Below are positions 37,761 to 45,122 of a stretch of 64,000 nt of DNA, in pieces (position 1 is the stretch's first letter; each line of letters starts with the position of its first letter). The DNA comes from Polyangium sp. y55x31 (lineage in GTDB: Bacteria > Myxococcota_A > Polyangia > Polyangiales > Polyangiaceae), in NCBI RefSeq assembly GCF_029946505.1, contig NZ_JARZHG010000006.1, positions 1-64,000 of the forward strand. Reading direction: 5' to 3'. The notes beneath the pieces are model-generated. The model had not been told where the DNA came from. It saw nothing but the letters and a program-made list of their open reading frames with translations, and searched no databases. Position numbers and translations under genes: made by a program.

Positions 37761-40281
37761 CGTCGTTCACCCCCGCGTAGTAACACATCGCCTGCACGGT
37801 CACGCCCTGGGTGGTCACGTTTTCGGCCTCGATCTGCACCTCGACGCAGCGATTGGTGAAGGTGAAGCCCTCGAGCGCGGCGACCTTCTTCGTGTCGAAA
37901 TTGTCGCTGATCCTCGTCGCCGTCGCGGTGCCCGTGCAGGTCGACCCCGCGGTCGGCCGGACGCGCACGGACAGCTTGATCTCGCTGATGTCGCTCTTGC
38001 TCGACATGTCCTCCGCCTGCATGGCGACGCACTTCACGAGCTCGATTCCGTCCGGCATCGGGGACGTGCCGAAGGGATAATACGTCACGGTCTGCGCCGA
38101 CGTGAACGTGTACACGGCGAAATGGTTCGCCCACGGGCCGAGGTCCGTGCCTTCGAGCAGGCGCATGCGCGCGCGGCCGACCCCGTACCACTTGTCGGGC
38201 GTGGCCGCGAGCTGGTCCGTCCACGTCGTGCCGCTCGAGGGGTCGGCGCTGAAATGCCGATCGCCCCTGGCGAGCATGATCGTGTGCAGGCGGCCCGGCG
38301 AGTTCACCCAGCTCTGGCCATTGTGCAGATACCAGTCCTTCACGACCGCCGCCATACCCGACACGTGCGGCGCCGCGGCGCTCGTGCCGACGAACCGTGC
38401 GGTGTTCGTCGCGGTCCCATCGCTGTTACCGACGACCTGTATCGTATGATTTGTTACATTGTTGGGCGCAACGAGGTCCACGATGGACACGGCGTCGGTT
38501 TGCAGGCCGCGCCCCGCCACGACGACGTCCCCGCCGCCGCGCGCGGAGCAGCCAATGGGGTTGCCCATGGAGTCCTTGCAGTGGTCCCTGTCGAGGAGGC
38601 AACGCGTGGACGGCGTATTCAGGCAATCGGTGGTGTTTCCATCGAATGCATTGACGGCGAGCGCCTTCGGGGTGTCCCCGGGGTCGCTCATCGTGCAGGA
38701 GGTCGCGTCGTCGCCGTTCTGGTTGCCCGCCGAGAATACGACCAGGATCCCGTCGTCGTAGGCGTTCTCGATCTCGTCCTCCGTGGACGAGCTCGACTCG
38801 ATGTCGCAGTTCGCGGTGCCCCAGCTCCACGAGTTGCTCGAGATGTCGAGGTTGAGGTCGATGGAGTCGTCGAACATGTCGGTGAAGCTGTCTGCTTTCG
38901 CCGACCCGGCCTGGGTGATGCCGAACAGCACCGCCTTGGCCTCGGGAGCCATACCCGTGCGCGCAGTCTCCCAGGCAGCGCTGTGGGCGCAGAGGCCGGA
39001 CTCGCAGGGCTGGCCGCCACATTGTGCGCTGGACGTGCAGGTATTCGATGACCAGGAGTCGCCGAGGGCCTTTCCATTGCCCTGTCCGTCCATGTAATCG
39101 GCGATGGCGATCGACGTCGTCGCGGTGCCGTGGCCGTCGATGCAGCCGATATCGGGATCGGGATCGCAGTAGTCCGTCGACACCGTCCCCGGCTCGCAGA
39201 CGTTCCCGTCCGCGTCCGCGTCGTCGCACTGGTAGGTCGCGGCGATCCGGCTCGCGCCCGTGCAGCCTGCGCCCTCCTTGAAGGCGCACGCGCCGCTCTC
39301 GTAGCCCCCGGGCTCGTTCATTCCGATGACGATGTTCCCGTACGAGTGCCTCGCCGCGTTCGGTTCGTCGCCGTCATATCCGGCCGCATGGAACCTGTCG
39401 ACGTCCAGATACTGCGCGTCCCGGCTCCCGCCGAGGCTCCACGTCGGCCCGCCGGTCTTTCCGTACGGCCCGTCGATGCGCGCGAGGTCGGTGTTCCTCG
39501 CCAGGGACTCGAACATCGCGAAGGGCACCTCGACGCTCAACCACCCGGATTTTTTGTGACGCGCGACGACGCGCCCGCCGCGCTCCGCCACCTCCGCGAC
39601 GATGCCCGCGGCCATCCTGTCGAACAGCGCCTCGCGCTCCGCAATCGCGCGGGAGCGCCGGTTCGTCTGCGCCTCGACGTCGGCAGGGGCCAGGTCCGAA
39701 GCGCGCGGCGCCAAGGGGACGTTCCATTCCGGAAAGTTTTGGAGCTTGAGATCGAGCCGGAGCGTCCCCTCGGCCTTCGCCTGCGGGCTTTCGACGAACT
39801 GCGCCACGTTGTCGTTGATCTTCGGCGGGCTGGATTTTCGCTCGGCTTTCAAGGGCGTCGTGTTTTCGTGCCGCCAAACCCGGTAGCCGCGCTCGGTCAC
39901 GCCGTCCTTGCCGCCCTTGGACCACGCCTCCTCGGCATACAGGTAGGGCTCGTCGACGAACCGATAGGGCCGCGCGACGCGATCCCGCTGGTCCTCGTCG
40001 AGCTCGCCGGCCACGTCGGTCCTCACGACCTTCTTTTCGGCCGTCTCCTCGACGCGCGACTGGAAGACGAGCTCCATTTTCTCTTGCGGCGCCGAAGCCG
40101 CAACCTTCGCGATCATCGGCGCCTGCGCCTCCGCCGCGGCGGACTCGAGCCGCGCCTCTTCCGGGTCGCCCTGCTCGCATGCGGCGGCGCCGAGCGTCAG
40201 GACGCCGAGCGCCAGGACGCTGCAGAACGTCGGATTCGACCGGGATCGCCCACGCAAAGAATGAAAGAAATGCCAGTGCAT
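37747..40281 (-). CDS. Subtilase-family (S8) lipoprotein with atypical Asp motif (844 aa)
   Basis: Lipoprotein signal ending GAAAC (Cys35) and a ~240-residue propeptide-like region. The S8 core has His384 (DGHGTATTS), the oxyanion Asn in FSAGN and nucleophile Ser634 (GTSAAAPHVSG). Where the catalytic Asp block (AVIDTG-like) should be, the sequence reads NIVIGMNEPGG (Asn322-Glu323), with no aspartate, so activity is uncertain. A cysteine-rich loop (about 420-435) and an Asp-rich segment (DADADGNVCEP) resemble inserts of myxobacterial surface proteases. A C-terminal jelly-roll-like beta domain (about 700-844) follows. ATG at 40281 is set by GGAGG just upstream. Very long for an S8 enzyme. Confidence 0.85.
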   Translation of the reverse strand: MHWHFFHSLRGRSRSNPTFCSVLALGVLTLGAAACEQGDPEEARLESAAAEAQAPMIAKVAASAPQEKMELVFQSRVEETAEKKVVRTDVAGELDEDQRDRVARPYRFVDEPYLYAEEAWSKGGKDGVTERGYRVWRHENTTPLKAERKSSPPKINDNVAQFVESPQAKAEGTLRLDLKLQNFPEWNVPLAPRASDLAPADVEAQTNRRSRAIAEREALFDRMAAGIVAEVAERGGRVVARHKKSGWLSVEVPFAMFESLARNTDLARIDGPYGKTGGPTWSLGGSRDAQYLDVDRFHAAGYDGDEPNAARHSYGNIVIGMNEPGGYESGACAFKEGAGCTGASRIAATYQCDDADADGNVCEPGTVSTDYCDPDPDIGCIDGHGTATTSIAIADYMDGQGNGKALGDSWSSNTCTSSAQCGGQPCESGLCAHSAAWETARTGMAPEAKAVLFGITQAGSAKADSFTDMFDDSIDLNLDISSNSWSWGTANCDIESSSSTEDEIENAYDDGILVVFSAGNQNGDDATSCTMSDPGDTPKALAVNAFDGNTTDCLNTPSTRCLLDRDHCKDSMGNPIGCSARGGGDVVVAGRGLQTDAVSIVDLVAPNNVTNHTIQVVGNSDGTATNTARFVGTSAAAPHVSGMAAVVKDWYLHNGQSWVNSPGRLHTIMLARGDRHFSADPSSGTTWTDQLAATPDKWYGVGRARMRLLEGTDLGPWANHFAVYTFTSAQTVTYYPFGTSPMPDGIELVKCVAMQAEDMSSKSDISEIKLSVRVRPTAGSTCTGTATATRISDNFDTKKVAALEGFTFTNRCVEVQIEAENVTTQGVTVQAMCYYAGVNDDASP

Positions 40282-40358
40282 GTTGCCTCCGCCGGGTCGC
40301 AAAGCAACATGCTTGCCAATCGTGAGCAGCCTGCAGGCGCGGTGCCGCGGCCCGGCGG

Positions 40359-40420
40359 TGTCACGCGGCAATGTCGGTCGACTGTCACGTGGCCATATCA
40401 CCTGTCACGGCCGCGTGACA
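40359..40420. promoter_or_regulatory. TGTCACG repeats and palindrome upstream of the subtilase gene
   Basis: Three direct copies of TGTCACG start at 40359, 40383 and 40403. The last is half of a perfect inverted repeat TGTCACG-GCCG-CGTGACA (40403-40420). They fall in the 157-base gap before the subtilase-like gene. Possible binding cluster for a dimeric activator or repressor; compare the palindrome at 16194-16209. Confidence 0.5.
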
Positions 40421-40438
40421 ATCGATCGCTCCCTGTCG

Positions 40439-41998
40439 TTACCCGCGCATCACGAACGCCACCTGCGCGAGCGCTTCACGCAGCGCCGTCGGGGCATCGC
40501 TCGGCGGCGTCGGCGCGCGCCATGCGACGTAGCCGTCCGGGCGCACGAGTGACGCGCCTCCTTCTTCGAGGCCAAACGACGCGCGCACGTCGGGCGGGAG
40601 GACCTCGACGGCGACGTCGATGCCGAGGATGTCCCGAGCGGCCGCCGCAGCGGCGGACCAGCGCTCCTGTTCGCTTTCGCCCGTGGCGAGCACCCAGCCT
40701 CGCCCGAAGAGGTCGAGCGTCGAGAGGCGCGCGCCGTCTCGCTCGAGCCACGCATGCGGCGCGCGCGTGCCGGGCTGGCCACGCCATTCGTCGGGATGGC
40801 GCGCCGGCGGGAGATCGGGACCCGCGCCGAGGACGGCCGCGGAGCGATAAAGCTGGCCGAGCTCCATCGCATCGTCGTCGTAGATGGGCGCCGTGCGGGC
40901 GGCCTCGTCGGCGAACGCCTTGAAGTCGTCGCGCGCGAAGATCTGCTGATGGCGGAGCCACGCGATGGGCCGGCGCTCGGCGTCGTACGTGTCGAGCAGC
41001 GCGGGTGAAGAGACGCCGTCGAGCACGGACGCGAGCTTCCACGCGAGGTTGTGCGCGTCCTCGATGCCGGTGTTGGCGCCGAAGCCTCCGCGGTTCGGCG
41101 GCAGCGCATGCGCCGCGTCGCCCGCGAGGAAGACGCGGCCGGCGGAGAAGCGGTCGGCGATGAGCGCGCAGATCTCCCAGCGCCCGGTGGCGACGATCTC
41201 GACGGGCACATCGTCGTGGCCGATCGCCCGCGTGATCATCGCGCGGAGGGCGGGCTCGTCGCGCTCGACGTCGTCCGAGAAGATGAGCACCCAGCGCCCG
41301 TCGCCGTAACTCGCCAGGAAGGCCTGGAAGTCCGGCTGATCGATCGAGAACTGCACGATGCCCTTGCGGAGGTGCTCGTCGAGCGGAGCACGGAAGAGCA
41401 CGCTCCGCGCCGTGCGTAGCCATCCGCGGCCGGTTCGGCCGATTCCAAGCGTGTCGCGGATCGTGCTGCGCGCGCCGTCGGCGGCCACGAGATAGGCCGC
41501 GCGCACGGTCGTCTCCGCGCCGTCGTGCCCGCGGAGGACCGCGGTGACGCCCTCGGCGTCCTGCGCGAAAGACACGAGCTCGGTCCGCGTCCGCACGTCG
41601 GCCCCGAGCTCGACGGCACGCGCGCGGAGCATCGGCTCGAGGCGATCCTGCGCGATGCCTGCCGCGTTCACCGGTGAGCACGGCGGGCGCTCTTCGAAGG
41701 GCGCGCGAGCCGCCGACGACCACGACGACTCCTCGAACCACTCGCCCGCGAGGCTCCGCACGCGCACGCGACGCACGCGGTGATCCCGAGGCGCTTGCGG
41801 GATCGCGTCGCCGAGGCCGACGCCCCGGAACAGCTCGATCGTTCGCCGCGTGTAGCCGATCGCTCGCGGGTGCGGCGAGCTTCCGGCATGCCGCTCCACG
41901 ACGATCGGGCGCACGCCGCGCGCGGCCAGAAACAAGGCGGCAGAGAGCCCGACCAGGCTCCCGCCGACGACGAGCACGTCGGTCTTCTCTAGGTTCAT
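40439..41998 (-). CDS. Class A FAD-dependent aromatic monooxygenase (519 aa)
   Basis: NAD(P)H-dependent single-component flavin hydroxylase of the PHBH/phenol and polyketide hydroxylase group. FAD motif GGSLVG (12-17) follows strand VLVV, then the DG motif (AADGARSTIRDTLG) and GD motif (VFLAGDAAHALPP), and a C-terminal thioredoxin-like segment. Expected substrates are phenolics or aromatic polyketides. ATG at 41998 has AGGAGGAG seven or so bases upstream. Divergent from a TetR gene with two palindromes between, so probably inducible by an aromatic compound. TTGACA (42058-42063, minus) is a likely -35, with the operator over the -10. Confidence 0.92.
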   Translation of the reverse strand: MNLEKTDVLVVGGSLVGLSAALFLAARGVRPIVVERHAGSSPHPRAIGYTRRTIELFRGVGLGDAIPQAPRDHRVRRVRVRSLAGEWFEESSWSSAARAPFEERPPCSPVNAAGIAQDRLEPMLRARAVELGADVRTRTELVSFAQDAEGVTAVLRGHDGAETTVRAAYLVAADGARSTIRDTLGIGRTGRGWLRTARSVLFRAPLDEHLRKGIVQFSIDQPDFQAFLASYGDGRWVLIFSDDVERDEPALRAMITRAIGHDDVPVEIVATGRWEICALIADRFSAGRVFLAGDAAHALPPNRGGFGANTGIEDAHNLAWKLASVLDGVSSPALLDTYDAERRPIAWLRHQQIFARDDFKAFADEAARTAPIYDDDAMELGQLYRSAAVLGAGPDLPPARHPDEWRGQPGTRAPHAWLERDGARLSTLDLFGRGWVLATGESEQERWSAAAAAARDILGIDVAVEVLPPDVRASFGLEEGGASLVRPDGYVAWRAPTPPSDAPTALREALAQVAFVMRG

Positions 41999-42014
41999 CG
42001 TTGCTCCTCCTGAG

Positions 42015-42045
42015 GATACACCGTATCCGATCGATACAGTGTATC
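42015..42045. promoter_or_regulatory. Paired TetR operators between monooxygenase and tetR genes
   Basis: GATAC-ACC-GTATC (42015-42027) and GATACA-G-TGTATC (42033-42045), both inverted repeats with centres 18 bases apart, i.e. under two helical turns. They sit between the monooxygenase start and the TetR start and overlap the presumed -10 of the former. The motif differs from that of the first TetR pair, so the two regulators should not cross-talk. Confidence 0.8.
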
Positions 42046-42080
42046 GCCAGGAGACATTGTCAACCGCGCGCAAGACGGGC

Positions 42081-42830
42081 ATGACGAGCGTGATGGCTGC
42101 ACGCACGAAGGCAGAAGGAGCCGGGCTTGTCTGGGAACGCCCCGAGCCGCCGAAGCGACCGGCGCCCGAGCCGCTGAGCCGCGAACGGATCGTGACGGCG
42201 GCGATCACGCTCGCCGATCGCGACGGCCTCGAGGCGGTGTCCTTGCGCAACGTCGCGGCGGCGCTCGGCGCGGGACCGATGCGTCTTTACGGCTACATGG
42301 AGTCGAAGGACGAGCTGCTCGAGCTCATGGTCGACGCGGTCTACGGGGAGATGAACGCGAAAGGCGCGCCGAAGGGCGACTGGAAGGCGGCGCTGCGCGC
42401 GCTCGCGCATCGCACGCGCGACGCGAGCAAGAAGCATCCGTGGTTCGTCGAGCTGCTCGGCGGTCGCCCGCAGCTCGGCCCGAACGCGCTCGCGCATCTC
42501 GAAGCCGGTCTCGCCGCGCTGAGCGGGGCGCATGGCTTCGATGACATCGACCGCGTGGTCACGATGCTCGGCACCGTGAACGCGTACGTCGTCGGCGCGA
42601 TCCGCAGCGAGGCGAGCGAGCTCCGCGCCCAGCTCGCGACGGGCATGACGGAGAAAGAGTGGCAGGAGGCGACGGCTCCGTACATCGAGCGAGTGATCGC
42701 GACGGGCCGCTTCCCCACCCTCGCGCGTGTCGTCCGCGATGCGAAACATCCGCCGGCGGACGCCGTGTTCGAGCAAGGCCTCGACTGCGTCCTCGACGGC
42801 ATCACGGCTCGCGTGAAGCGCGCCCGATGA
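42081..42830 (+). CDS. TetR-family repressor (249 aa), divergent from the aromatic monooxygenase
   Basis: Helix-turn-helix (LADRDGLEAVSLRNVAAALGAGPMRLYGYMESKDELLELM, about residues 43-82) preceded by a Pro-rich N-terminal extension, and a C-terminal domain of the tetracycline-repressor C-terminal class (HPWFVELLGG...). ATG at 42081 is chosen; a GTG at 42039 lies inside the operator and ATG 42093 is also possible; no strong Shine-Dalgarno helps to decide. It should bind the paired palindromes upstream and respond to a ligand made or used by the monooxygenase. Confidence 0.88.
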   Translation: MTSVMAARTKAEGAGLVWERPEPPKRPAPEPLSRERIVTAAITLADRDGLEAVSLRNVAAALGAGPMRLYGYMESKDELLELMVDAVYGEMNAKGAPKGDWKAALRALAHRTRDASKKHPWFVELLGGRPQLGPNALAHLEAGLAALSGAHGFDDIDRVVTMLGTVNAYVVGAIRSEASELRAQLATGMTEKEWQEATAPYIERVIATGRFPTLARVVRDAKHPPADAVFEQGLDCVLDGITARVKRAR

Positions 42831-42876
42831 CAAAGACGAGCCCCCGCCCGCTCCTCGGAAGATGCCCCTGACCCGG

Positions 42877-43062
42877 TAACGCGGCGCGTATCCCGAAAGA
42901 AGAAAAAGTCAAGGCGCGCTAAAAGAAACTTGCACGCGTGTCACCGTCCTGTAACAATGTGTCCTTCGACTTGACATGGAGGCGGCCATGATGCGCGAGC
43001 GCGTTCACCAAGTTCTGAAGTTCGTGGGACTGGCCCTGGCCGTGGTTTTCCTTGGCCCGGGC
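42877..43062 (+). repeat. Duplicated segment, copy 2 (upstream region plus small gene)
   Basis: Second copy of the 186-base segment described at 31986-32171. Spacing from the left homology edge (TAACGCGGCGCGT) to the ATG is 111 bases in both copies, with no indel. Confidence 0.95.
42930..42958 (+). promoter_or_regulatory. Promoter of small gene 2
   Basis: TTGCAC (42930-42935), 16-base spacer, TAACAA(T) (42952-42958). Same spacing and -10 as copy 1. GGAGG is five bases before the ATG at 42988. Confidence 0.6.
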
Positions 43063-43095
43063 GTGGAAATCACGTCCCAGGACGGTCAAGGCTGA
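42988..43095 (+). CDS. Small hydrophobic peptide, 35 aa (copy 2 of a duplicated pair)
   Basis: MMRERVHQVLK, the same hydrophobic FVGLALAVVFLGPG as copy 1, then a different, longer tail VEITSQDGQG. The conserved N-terminal half and free C-terminal tail suggest that the front is functional and the tail is variable, as in small membrane peptides or secreted signal precursors (inference). Shine-Dalgarno and promoter as in copy 1. Followed by a strong GC hairpin. It lies downstream of a TetR gene on the same strand, but its own promoter indicates independent transcription. Family not recognised. Confidence 0.72.
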   Translation: MMRERVHQVLKFVGLALAVVFLGPGVEITSQDGQG

Positions 43096-43110
43096 AGCAG
43101 AGGCGGGGGC

Positions 43111-43132
43111 GGGCCCCGGAAGGCCGGGGCCC
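43111..43132 (+). terminator. Hairpin after small gene 2
   Basis: GGGCCCCGG-AAGG-CCGGGGCCC, a perfect 9-bp GC stem with a tetraloop, 15 bases after the stop of the small gene. Only ATTGTG follows, so the T-run is poor. Probably ends the short transcript. Confidence 0.6.
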
Positions 43133-43251
43133 ATTGTGACCGGGACGTGCGGGCAGGTCCCGCACGCGATGGTCCGACATATTCGTCCTAGACGAGCTTG
43201 ACCCTCGGCGAGGGTCGACGTACAGGCGCGAGAATCGACGTGGGGGCGGCG

Positions 43252-43686
43252 ATGGCTCTCCAGGCGCCGGTGAGCGCGGATCGCGAGACCGTGAAGGTCG
43301 GAACGCATCTGCTCGCCTTCGAGCCGCCCGACGTCGTGTTCGTGCGATTCACGGGGGACGTGACCAACGCGGACGTGGAGCGCATTCTGGACGCGTTCAC
43401 GGAGTTCGCGACGGCCTCGGGGCGCGCGTACCTGCTGATCGACGTGGCGGACGTGGGGCACGTGACCCCCGAGGCGAGGCGCGTCGCGGCGATGCGGCAA
43501 TTGCCGCCCGCGTATGCGGGGCTCGTCGTTTTCGGGGGGACGTTCCAGCAGCAGCTCGTGGCGAAGCTCGCGACGCTGGCGGGCTGGTTTCTGCGGGGGC
43601 GAGCGCTCGGCAAGCCGATGCCCGTGTGCGTGAAGGACGAACGGACGGCGCGGGCGTGGCTCGTGGAGCAGCGCCGCGCGCATTGA
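43252..43686 (+). CDS. STAS/SpoIIAA-like protein (144 aa)
   Basis: Single compact alpha/beta domain with the order expected of STAS-like folds: strand [19 protein letters not shown], helix, [18 protein letters not shown], and a second half [17 protein letters not shown]. The Ser/Thr normally phosphorylated in true SpoIIAA is not evident, so it may belong to the myxobacterial STAS-like group of unknown role. ATG at 43252; an upstream in-frame ATG would add an Arg/Gly-rich leader without Shine-Dalgarno. Stands alone between small gene 2 and the chitinase gene. Confidence 0.7.
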   Translation: MALQAPVSADRETVKVGTHLLAFEPPDVVFVRFTGDVTNADVERILDAFTEFATASGRAYLLIDVADVGHVTPEARRVAAMRQLPPAYAGLVVFGGTFQQQLVAKLATLAGWFLRGRALGKPMPVCVKDERTARAWLVEQRRAH

Positions 43687-43751
43687 GGCGCTCGCCGGCG
43701 CGCCCACGCCGGGATGGATTTCGAGGGCAGCCCAGGAGACCATGGCGGCCC

Positions 43752-44741
43752 ATGAAGACCCGGTGGATGAGCTTGATCGTGGCCATGGCCCTCGTCGGCG
43801 TGGCGTGCGGTGACGGTGACGGAGGCGCTGGCGGCAGCGGCGGTAGCGGTGGCAGCGGCGCCGCCGGCGGCAGCGGCGGCAGTGGGGGCAGCGGTGGCAG
43901 CGGCGGCGCCGGCGGAAGCGGCGGCGCCGGCGGAAGTGGTGGCTCGGGTGGAATGGGCGGCGCCGGTGGAATGGGCGGCGCCGGTGGAATGGGCGGAAGC
44001 GGCGGCGCCGGTGGCAACGGATTCGCGGCGATCGTCTCGATAGAGCTCTACGACGCGATGTTCCTGCATCGGAACGTCCTGTACTCGTACGAATCGCTCG
44101 TCGCCGCGGCGCAGACGTTCCCGGCATTCTGCAACGAGGGCAGCCTCGACGACCGGAAGCGCGAGGCGGCCGCGTTCCTCGCGAACATCTCGCACGAGAC
44201 CACGGGCGGCTGGCCCGCGGCCCCGGACGGGCCCCATGCATGGGGCCTCTATTTCACGCAGGAGGTCGGCTGCGAAAACGGGGGCTGCACGGGGTATTGC
44301 AACGCGAGCAACCAGCAATGGCCGTGCGCGCCGGGAAAGACGTATCACGGGCGCGGGCCCATCCAGCTCTCGTGGAACTACAACTACGGGCAAGCCGGCG
44401 ACGCGCTGGGGCTGCCGCTGCTCACCGATCCGGATCAGGTGACGTCGAATGGCACGGTGGCCTTCCGGACGGGCGGTTGGTTCTGGATGACGCCGCAATC
44501 GCCGAAGCCGTCCTGTCACGACGTGATGACGGGGAAGTGGACGCCGTCGTCGCAGGATCAAATGCTCGGCCGCGTCCCCGGGTTCGGGATGACGATCAAC
44601 ATCATCAACGGCGGGCTCGAGTGCAACCAGCCGACGAACGCCAAGGTCGAGGACCGCGTCGGGTTTTACCAGCGATACACGCAGCTCCTCGGCGTGGATC
44701 CCGGTCCGAATCTTTATTGCGACAAGATGCAGTCGTATTGA
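43752..44741 (+). CDS. GH19 chitinase lipoprotein (329 aa)
   Basis: Surface or secreted endochitinase. Lipobox GVAC (Cys19), a Gly/Ser/Ala/Met spacer (20-89), then a GH19 domain. General acid Glu149 (SHETTGG) and second catalytic Glu171 (FTQEVG) are 22 residues apart, as in plant GH19 enzymes, and [16 protein letters not shown] (198-213) is the family signature. Cysteines ([15 protein letters not shown]) would form disulfides. The final NGGLECN and [12 protein letters not shown] also match the family. Likely used for feeding on fungal or insect chitin. The Met-containing Gly repeats (GGMGGAGG) are unusual. Confidence 0.94.
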   Translation: MKTRWMSLIVAMALVGVACGDGDGGAGGSGGSGGSGAAGGSGGSGGSGGSGGAGGSGGAGGSGGSGGMGGAGGMGGAGGMGGSGGAGGNGFAAIVSIELYDAMFLHRNVLYSYESLVAAAQTFPAFCNEGSLDDRKREAAAFLANISHETTGGWPAAPDGPHAWGLYFTQEVGCENGGCTGYCNASNQQWPCAPGKTYHGRGPIQLSWNYNYGQAGDALGLPLLTDPDQVTSNGTVAFRTGGWFWMTPQSPKPSCHDVMTGKWTPSSQDQMLGRVPGFGMTINIINGGLECNQPTNAKVEDRVGFYQRYTQLLGVDPGPNLYCDKMQSY

Positions 44742-44748
44742 GGCAAGC

Positions 44749-44825
44749 TGGTCGGGGAGGTGGGATTTGAACCCACGACAACGAGCACCCAAAGCTCGTG
44801 CACTACCGGACTGTGCGACTCCCCG
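44749..44825 (-). tRNA. tRNA-Pro (anticodon UGG)
   Basis: Full cloverleaf on the minus strand: acceptor CGGGGAG/CUCCCCG, anticodon stem CGAGC/GCUCG with loop UUUGGGU (anticodon UGG), T-loop GGGTTCAAATCCC, discriminator A and an encoded CCA (44749-44751 on the plus strand as TGG). No intron. It lies between the chitinase gene (opposite strand, eight bases from its stop) and the hairpin array. No sign of an integrase next to it. Confidence 0.97.
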
Positions 44826-44859
44826 GACGCCGCCCGCTGTCGGGCACCGCGCGGCGGCA

Positions 44860-45122
44860 CTCTAGACGACGTCAGGACCTAGAGCAAGGGTCTCGAAGGG
44901 GCTCGGCCGAGCGCCGCCGAGCCGAGCCCCCTCCCCCGCAGGCTTCGGCGCTCTAGAACATCGAGCAGTTCGTGGAACTGCTCGATGTTCTAGCTCTTTT
45001 GTCCCGAGGGGGACGCCTCGCGTCCCCCTCTCGGCCAAGCGAAGCTCGGCCGATTCACCCCCCGAGGCGAGATCGCTACGCAATCTCGCAGAGCGTCGAA
45101 CAGTCAAACTGTTCGGCGCTCT
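44860..45122. repeat. Array of at least five perfect hairpins
   Basis: Almost every base of the gap between tRNA-Pro and the S9 peptidase gene belongs to an inverted repeat. Stems: GGGGCTCGGC/GCCGAGCCCC (44898-44930); a 19-bp perfect stem with loop GTG (44953-44993); GAGGGGGACGC/GCGTCCCCCTC with loop CTC (45006-45030); TCGGCC...GGCCGA (45031-45053); GCGAGAT/ATCTCGC (45067-45089); and AGAGCGtCGAACAGT/ACTGTTCGgCGCTCT with loop CAA (45090-45122). CTCTAG and CTAGAG motifs bound the first stretch (44860-44884), and TTCGGCGCTCTA occurs twice. The last stem runs into the peptidase stop codon. Confidence 0.9.
44953..44999 (+). terminator. 19-bp hairpin followed by CTCTTTT
   Basis: Perfect 19-bp stem, 3-base loop, followed on the plus strand by CTCTTTT. 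It could stop transcripts of the chitinase gene that would otherwise run antisense across the tRNA and into the peptidase gene. Confidence 0.5.

Noticed and set aside
44749-45122. Integrative element inserted at tRNA-Pro
   Set aside because: No integrase gene and no repeated tRNA 3' end were seen within the window.
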